From Sporichthyaceae bacterium (GTDB lineage: Bacteria; Actinomycetota; Actinomycetes; Sporichthyales; Sporichthyaceae), in assembly GCA_036493475.1 (NCBI GenBank), contig DASXPS010000182.1, positions 1 to 32,203 of the forward strand: a stretch of 32,203 bases of DNA, in the 5' to 3' direction. This document shows, in pieces, positions 27,846-32,203 of this stretch (position 1 is the first letter of the stretch; each line of letters starts with the position of its first letter). Under the pieces are notes generated by a model. The model made no database searches. It worked only from the letters and a program-made list of their open reading frames with translations, and was not told the DNA's origin. A program made the translations under genes and the position numbers.

Positions 27846-29291
27846 ATGCGACGTGCCAAGATCATCGTGACCCTCGGCCCCGCCACCGACAGCCCGGACC
27901 AGATCCGCGCCCTCGTCGAGGCCGGGATGGACATTGCGCGGCTGAACCTCTCGCACGGCACGTACGCCGAGCACGAGGCGCGCTACGCCCGGGTCCGTGC
28001 CGCCTCCGATCAGGTGGGGCGGGCCGTCGGCATCCTGGTGGACCTGCAGGGCCCCAAGATCCGACTGGGCCGGTTCGCCGACGGGGCCGTGCAATTGGTG
28101 GCCGGCGCGGAATTCACCATCACCACCCGCGAGGTACCGGGCACCGCGGCGTTGGTGTCCACCACGCACCTCGGCCTACCCGGCGACGTCGCACCGGGTG
28201 ACCGGATCCTCATCGACGATGGGAAATTGTCCGTCGAGGTGCTCGACGTGCACGGGCCGGATGTGCGCACCCGGGTGATCGACGGCGGTCAGGTGTCGAA
28301 CCACAAGGGGCTGAACCTGCCGGGCGTCGCAGTGAGTGTGCCCGCGCTCAGCGAGAAGGACATCGAGGACCTGCGCTGGGCGCTGCGCCTGCGCGCGGAC
28401 CTGATCGCGCTGTCGTTCGTGCGCGACGCCAAGGACGTGGAGGACGTGCGCGCGGTGATGGACGCCGAGGGGGTGCGGCTGCCGGTGATCGCCAAGCTGG
28501 AGAAGCCGCAGGCGGTGGACAACCTGGAGGAGGTCATCGATGCCTTCGACGGGCTGATGGTGGCCCGGGGCGACCTCGGCGTGGAGTTGCCACTGGAGGA
28601 CGTCCCGTTGGTGCAGAAGCGCGCGGTGCACGCCACCCGATTGAAGGCCAAGCCGGTGATCGTGGCCACCCAGATCCTGGACTCGATGATCGACGACCCG
28701 CGGCCCACCCGCGCGGAGGCCTCCGACGTGGCCAACGCGGTGCTGGACGGCGCGGACGCCCTCATGCTGTCCGGGGAGACCAGCGTGGGGAAGCACGCCC
28801 TGGGCGCGCTGTCCACGATGGGCCGGATCATTTCCGCCGTCGAGGAGGACACGTTGACCGACCTGGCCCCGCCGCTGGGACCGCCGCACACAGTCGGTGG
28901 GGCCATCGGTCGCGCGGCCGCCGAGGTGGGCGAGGCGATCGACGCCAAGTACCTGGTGGCGTTCACGCAGAGCGGGGACACCGCCCGGCGCTTGGCCCGC
29001 TGCCGCTCGCCGATCCCGCTGCTCGCGTTCACCCCGAATCCCGCGGTGCGCAGCCAATTGGCGCTGAGCTGGGGCGTGGAAACCTTCCTGGTGCCGGAGG
29101 TCGCGCACACCGATCAGATGGTGCGTCAGGTCGATGAGGCGATGGTCGCGCTGGGGCGGTGCGAGCCCGGCGACCGCGTGGTGATCGTGGCCGGCAGCCC
29201 GCCCGGCATCCCGGGTAGCACCAACGCCCTGCGCGTGCACCGCATCGGCGACGCCGTGGGCGAGGTGCATCCCGCCTACACCGCGCCCTGA
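27846..29291 (+). CDS. pyk: Pyruvate kinase
   Basis: Pyk (481 residues) transfers phosphate from phosphoenolpyruvate to ADP at the end of glycolysis. The N-terminus RRAKIIVTLGPATDSPDQI and GMDIARLNLSHG, the B-domain with DLQGPKIRLG, the active-site loop VIAKLEKPQAVDNLEEVI, the Mg2+/K+ signature GLMVARGDLGVELP, VIVATQILDSMI, and ADALMLSGETSVG are all present. The C-terminal regulatory domain is complete, ending GSTNALRVHRIG. It is a normal-length housekeeping enzyme with no neighbours in an operon; the ATG directly follows a -10 box. Confidence 0.97.
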   Translation: MRRAKIIVTLGPATDSPDQIRALVEAGMDIARLNLSHGTYAEHEARYARVRAASDQVGRAVGILVDLQGPKIRLGRFADGAVQLVAGAEFTITTREVPGTAALVSTTHLGLPGDVAPGDRILIDDGKLSVEVLDVHGPDVRTRVIDGGQVSNHKGLNLPGVAVSVPALSEKDIEDLRWALRLRADLIALSFVRDAKDVEDVRAVMDAEGVRLPVIAKLEKPQAVDNLEEVIDAFDGLMVARGDLGVELPLEDVPLVQKRAVHATRLKAKPVIVATQILDSMIDDPRPTRAEASDVANAVLDGADALMLSGETSVGKHALGALSTMGRIISAVEEDTLTDLAPPLGPPHTVGGAIGRAAAEVGEAIDAKYLVAFTQSGDTARRLARCRSPIPLLAFTPNPAVRSQLALSWGVETFLVPEVAHTDQMVRQVDEAMVALGRCEPGDRVVIVAGSPPGIPGSTNALRVHRIGDAVGEVHPAYTAP

Positions 29292-29325
29292 GCGCGCCTA
29301 CTCAACCGCCGCCGGCCGCGCTCAG
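29288..29325 (+). terminator. Possible hairpin after pyk
   Basis: CTGAGCGCG (29288-29296) and CGCGCTCAG (29317-29325) form a perfect 9-bp stem around a 20-nt loop and include the pyk stop. There is no T tract, and the long loop weakens the case. Confidence 0.35.
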
Positions 29326-29341
29326 CCGGGCGACTCGGCGT

Positions 29342-29347
29342 TAGGGT
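29342..29347 (+). promoter_or_regulatory. -10 box for leaderless cNMP-binding gene
   Basis: TAGGGT ends 8 nt before the GTG at 29356; there is no Shine-Dalgarno sequence between. Confidence 0.5.
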
Positions 29348-29355
29348 GGGCTGCC

Positions 29356-29835
29356 GTGGACGACATTCTCGCGCTGTGTGCCGACCTGCCCGAACGGACG
29401 TTCCAGTCCGGGTCGGACCTGCTCGCCGAGGGGTCCCGGAGTGGGGAGATTCACGTCCTGGTCGAGGGCACGGTCGGCATCGAGGTCGGCGGGGTGCTGG
29501 TCAAGCGGGTCTCCGAGCCGGGTGCGTTCCTCGGGGAGATGTCAGCGCTGTTGGGCACCGCTCACTCGGCGCGCGTGGTGGCGCTGACCGACTGCCGGAC
29601 CAAGGTGATGCCCGCCGCGCAGGCCACCGCGAACCCGGACCTGCTGTTGGGCATGGCCCGGCTGTTGGCCGCGCGGCTCCACGCGATGACCGGGTACCTG
29701 GCCGACCTGCGCCACCAGTACGCCGACTCGGACACGCATCTGGGGCTGATGGCCGACGTGCTCTCCGAGCTGACCTCGGCCCGCCCGTCCGGCATCAGCC
29801 CGGGCTCGGCCCGCCCGGACCAACCCGACTACTGA
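29356..29835 (+). CDS. Stand-alone cyclic-nucleotide-binding protein
   Basis: This 159-residue protein starts at GTG and is a single cNMP-binding (CAP_ED) domain: [50 protein letters not shown] in the phosphate-binding-cassette position, then SARVVALTDCRTKVMP and an amphipathic helix to about residue 130. The FLGEMSALL segment lacks the Arg that contacts the cyclic phosphate in CRP (it reads GTAHSARV), so ligand binding is possible but uncertain. There is no helix-turn-helix, so it is not a transcription factor by itself. It converges, after 27 nt, on a gene whose C-terminus is another cNMP domain, which suggests a shared signalling theme. Confidence 0.8.
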   Translation: MDDILALCADLPERTFQSGSDLLAEGSRSGEIHVLVEGTVGIEVGGVLVKRVSEPGAFLGEMSALLGTAHSARVVALTDCRTKVMPAAQATANPDLLLGMARLLAARLHAMTGYLADLRHQYADSDTHLGLMADVLSELTSARPSGISPGSARPDQPDY

Positions 29836-29862
29836 GGAGATCGGGAACGTTGCCGGGGTGGG

Positions 29863-31717
29863 TCAGGCGTCGAGGGCGCGGATCTGCCCGGAGGCCCGCA
29901 GCAGCAGACGGGACAGGTTGTTCCCGGCCCCGATCAACACCTTTGCGTAGACCCGGGGATGATCCTCGGCGAGTTCCCGCAGGTCCGCGACGCCGAGTAC
30001 CCGGCAGACCACCGGGTCGTCGGCGATAACATCCGCGGTGCGTCTGGCCCGTTCGTACAGGGCGGTCTCACCGAACGCGACCCCGGCACCGAACGTGCGC
30101 AGACGTCTCCCGCGGACTGCGCCGGCCGCGCCGGTGGGGTCCGCGCCGGCGCGCAGCCGCGCGGTGGCGCTGCCCGCCGCCAGGAAGAAGACCTCGTCGG
30201 CGTGCTCACCTTCGCGCACGATGACCTCGTCAGCGGCGAAACGTCGGGTCTGTAGGAGCGGCTCGAGGAGCGCGAGTTCGTCAGGGGACAGGTCCCGCAG
30301 GATGTCCAGGCGCTCGAGCGGCAGCTCGGCGGCCTCACCCAGACCCAGTTCGACGCCGTCCAACAGCCGATCCTCGCAGTGCTCCAACGCGTCGTCGGTG
30401 TCCGGCCAGAAATGCCCGGCGGCTATCGCGGCGTCGGCCCTCGGTGGACAGCGCGGGTGCGACGCCGAGGATCGCGGTGCGCAGCCCGTCCGGCCAGCCG
30501 GAGTAGAGCAACCGGATCCCGGCGGATGTCAGCCGGGCGTGCAGATCCGCCAGCAAGCTGATCGCGCCGCACGGCACGCTCCATCCGTCGCCCATCGAAG
30601 ATCACGTACTTGGCCCACGTCGAAGCGGCCTCGACCTGGCGGATCAACTGCTCGGCGGTGGCGAAGTACAGGTCGCCCTGCAGTTCATAGACGTGCACCC
30701 CGCGACCGGCGGCAGCCAGGTGGCGGCGCTCCTCGTCGGCGCGCAGTCGTTTGGACGGCACCTCCGCGGCGTCGTAGCGGCGGCGCACGATGCTCCCGGC
30801 CACCCAGTTGACCTCAAGAAGGTGCAGTCCGAACTCGCCGGCAAGTTGTTCGCAGACCGCCACCCCGCGGGTGCTGTTCCCGAACGAGTCCAGTTGCGGG
30901 GAGAAGGTGCCCACGCCGATCTGCCCGGGCAGCACCGCGAGGATGCCGCCCGCGACCCCGCTCTTGGCCGGGACGCCGACCCGGTACATCCACTCACCCG
31001 ACCAGTCGTACATCCCGCAGGTCGCCATCACGGTGAGCACCCGGCGCACACTGTTTGTCGACGCAGCGCGGCGGCCGGTCAACGGGTTGACCCCGCCGTT
31101 GGCCAGCGTCGCGGCCATCATCGCCAGATCCCGTGCGGTCACCAGGATCGAACACTGCGCGAAGTAAAGGTCGAGGTGGTCCTCCACCGGTTCGTCGATC
31201 ATCCCGGTGCTCAACTCGAGGAAGGCGATGGCCCGATTTCGGTGCCCGGTGGAGCGTTCCGAGGCGCACACCTCCTCGTCGATGCGCAGTTCCCGCCCGG
31301 CGAAGGTCGAGAAAACCCCGAGCAGGTGGTCGCGCCGCGTCTTGAGGTCGGGGCCGCGGACCAATGCGCTGCAGGCGATGGCCCGGCGTTGACCATCGGG
31401 TTGAGCGGGCGGTTGTTGCGCTCGTCCATGACGATCGAGTTGAAGGCGTCACCGGAGGGCTCCACCCCGATTCGATGCATGACCTCCACCGGGCCACGGT
31501 CGTCCAGGGCGATGCCGAAAACGAACGGCTTCGAGATCGACTGAATCGTGAACTCGCGATCGGCGTCGCCGACGCTGTAGACGTGGCCGTCGGCGGCGGC
31601 AATGGCGATGCCGAACTGATTCGGGTCGGCCTTGGCGAGTTCGGGGATGTAGGCGGCAACAGCCCCGCTGTCACCGCTGTGCACCCTGCGGTACACCCGG
31701 TCCAGACGTGCTCCCAT
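29863..31717 (-). pseudogene. glsA: Glutaminase-STAS-cNMP fusion, three frameshifts
   Basis: From ATG 31715-31717 (GTG 31718-31720 is also possible) the first frame encodes a serine-dependent beta-lactamase-fold glutaminase (glutamine to glutamate plus ammonia): TIQSISKPF with Ser60/Lys63, VEPSGDAFNS and PLNPMVNAG. A one-base loss in the C run at 31382-31384 destroys NAGAIA; the next frame carries RGPDLKTRRDHLLGVFS, FAQCSILVTARDLAMMAATLANGG (listed in pieces), PAKSGVAGGI and then a STAS domain with YVIFDGRRMERA. Around 30575-30585 the frame shifts again (ISLLADLHARLTSAGIRLL), and at 30438-30440 an extra C shifts it to GHFWPDTDDALEHCEDRLLDG and a cNMP domain ending at 29863. No in-frame stop interrupts the repaired reading. 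Whether these are real mutations or base-call errors cannot be told here. Related actinobacterial glutaminases have the same three-domain layout. Confidence 0.8.
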
Positions 31718-31832
31718 CACCGAACTCGCCGCGGCTGCCTGCTTCTCAACGAAACCTCACTGCCGTCGGACTGCGTTGTGATCTGTCGACCGTAGCCGGC
31801 ATTTGTTACAGGCGTTGTCGCAGGTCACTCCG

Positions 31833-32203
31833 CTACTGACCGGACCGGGACAGTTGGCGATCCTCCTGGCCCATCATCGAGGTCCACCTGGCCAACCCCA
31901 GGTCCAGATCGATCTCCACGCACGTCGGCACCGGACCGGTCTGCTTGCCGGGATTGAACACCCAGGCCCCAGCGACGGAGTCGACCCAGGATCCGTCGGG
32001 GGAGAACGGGGCCTGATGGATGTGCCCGCACAGCACCGCGTCCGGGTGCCACTTGTCGATCCATTCCGCCACGGCCGCATCACCGAAGTGGCGTGACCCC
32101 GTCCAACTGAGCAGGGACTCCGGCGGGGAGTGGTACACCCATATCCAGTGCCGGGCGTCGCCGCGGTCCACCTCGGCGATCAGTTGTTCGCAGTCCGCGC
32201 GGG
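31833..32203 (-). CDS. Metallophosphoesterase, 5' end beyond the window
   Basis: The visible part (about 123 residues) is the C-terminal half of a calcineurin-like phosphoesterase. It has IWVYHSPPES (a conserved metal-site His region), WTGSRHFGD, the signature LCGHIHQAPF (GHxH metal ligands), a SWVDSVAGAWVFNPGKQ strand, and a final VPTCVEIDLDLGLARW. This matches a small cytoplasmic metallophosphatase family in actinobacteria. The substrate is unknown. It ends at TAG 31833-31835. About 115 nt separate its stop from the start of the upstream-running glutaminase pseudogene; I see no gene in that gap. Confidence 0.8.
   Translation of the reverse strand, partial: RADCEQLIAEVDRGDARHWIWVYHSPPESLLSWTGSRHFGDAAVAEWIDKWHPDAVLCGHIHQAPFSPDGSWVDSVAGAWVFNPGKQTGPVPTCVEIDLDLGLARWTSMMGQEDRQLSRSGQ

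Noticed and set aside
1-32203. CRISPR arrays, tRNA or rRNA genes, riboswitches
   Set aside because: I saw no regularly spaced direct repeats, tRNA-like cloverleaf or rRNA segment, and no T-box or other riboswitch core in the leaders.

Overview
The window comes from a high-G+C actinomycete (Actinomycetota). The evidence is uniformly GC-rich coding sequence with G/C third positions, frequent GTG starts, a PriA-type HisA, a Trp-associated membrane protein between trpE and trpC, and several genes whose -10-like TANNNT box lies 6-9 nt before the start codon, as in leaderless actinobacterial mRNAs. I cannot name the genus from the sequence alone.

Layout. 1-730: decayed DUF222/HNH endonuclease gene. 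762-2870: divergent pair of surface lipoproteins (DUF4232-like; L,D-transpeptidase). 2936-17007: a his/trp block, priA/hisA - hisF - hisI-trpE-trpM-like-trpC-trpB-trpA, interrupted by two minus-strand genes: a 1636-residue secreted protein with Ig-like and 14 propeller-type repeats (3688-8598) and a ParA/MinD-like ATPase with a long disordered N-terminus (9616-11310). 17008-17473: non-coding gap holding a large imperfect palindrome and the 3' remnant of an FN3-type gene. 17474-24590: lgt, then gltB-gltD. 24600-26200: accessory insertion with a DUF559/AbiEi-like gene bracketed by two inverted copies of a ~62-bp imperfect palindrome, followed by a small secreted ML-domain (NPC2/MD-2-like) protein. 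26347-29835: FAD-linked oxidase, pyruvate kinase and a stand-alone cyclic-nucleotide-binding protein. 29863-31717: a glutaminase-STAS-cNMP fusion broken by three frameshifts. 31833-end: 5'-partial metallophosphoesterase.

How it works together. PriA very likely serves both histidine (HisA step) and tryptophan (TrpF step) synthesis. This fits the trp cluster here having E, C, B and A but no trpF; trpD, trpG and hisH are also absent from the window. hisI/trpE overlap (ATGA), trpE and trpM are 1 nt apart, trpC/trpB 1 nt apart and trpB/trpA overlap (GTGA), so translation is probably coupled. GltBD (glutamate synthase) and a glutaminase-derived gene both concern glutamine/glutamate. The core order (his-trp-lgt-gltBD-pyk) is the conserved actinobacterial arrangement; the giant protein, the ParA-like gene, the DUF559 unit and the ML protein look like lineage-specific additions.

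Most worth a second look: the palindrome-bracketed DUF559 unit, the eukaryotic-type ML-domain protein, the 14-repeat surface protein inside the his locus, a leaderless 14-codon ORF overlapping hisF, and the triple-frameshifted glutaminase fusion.
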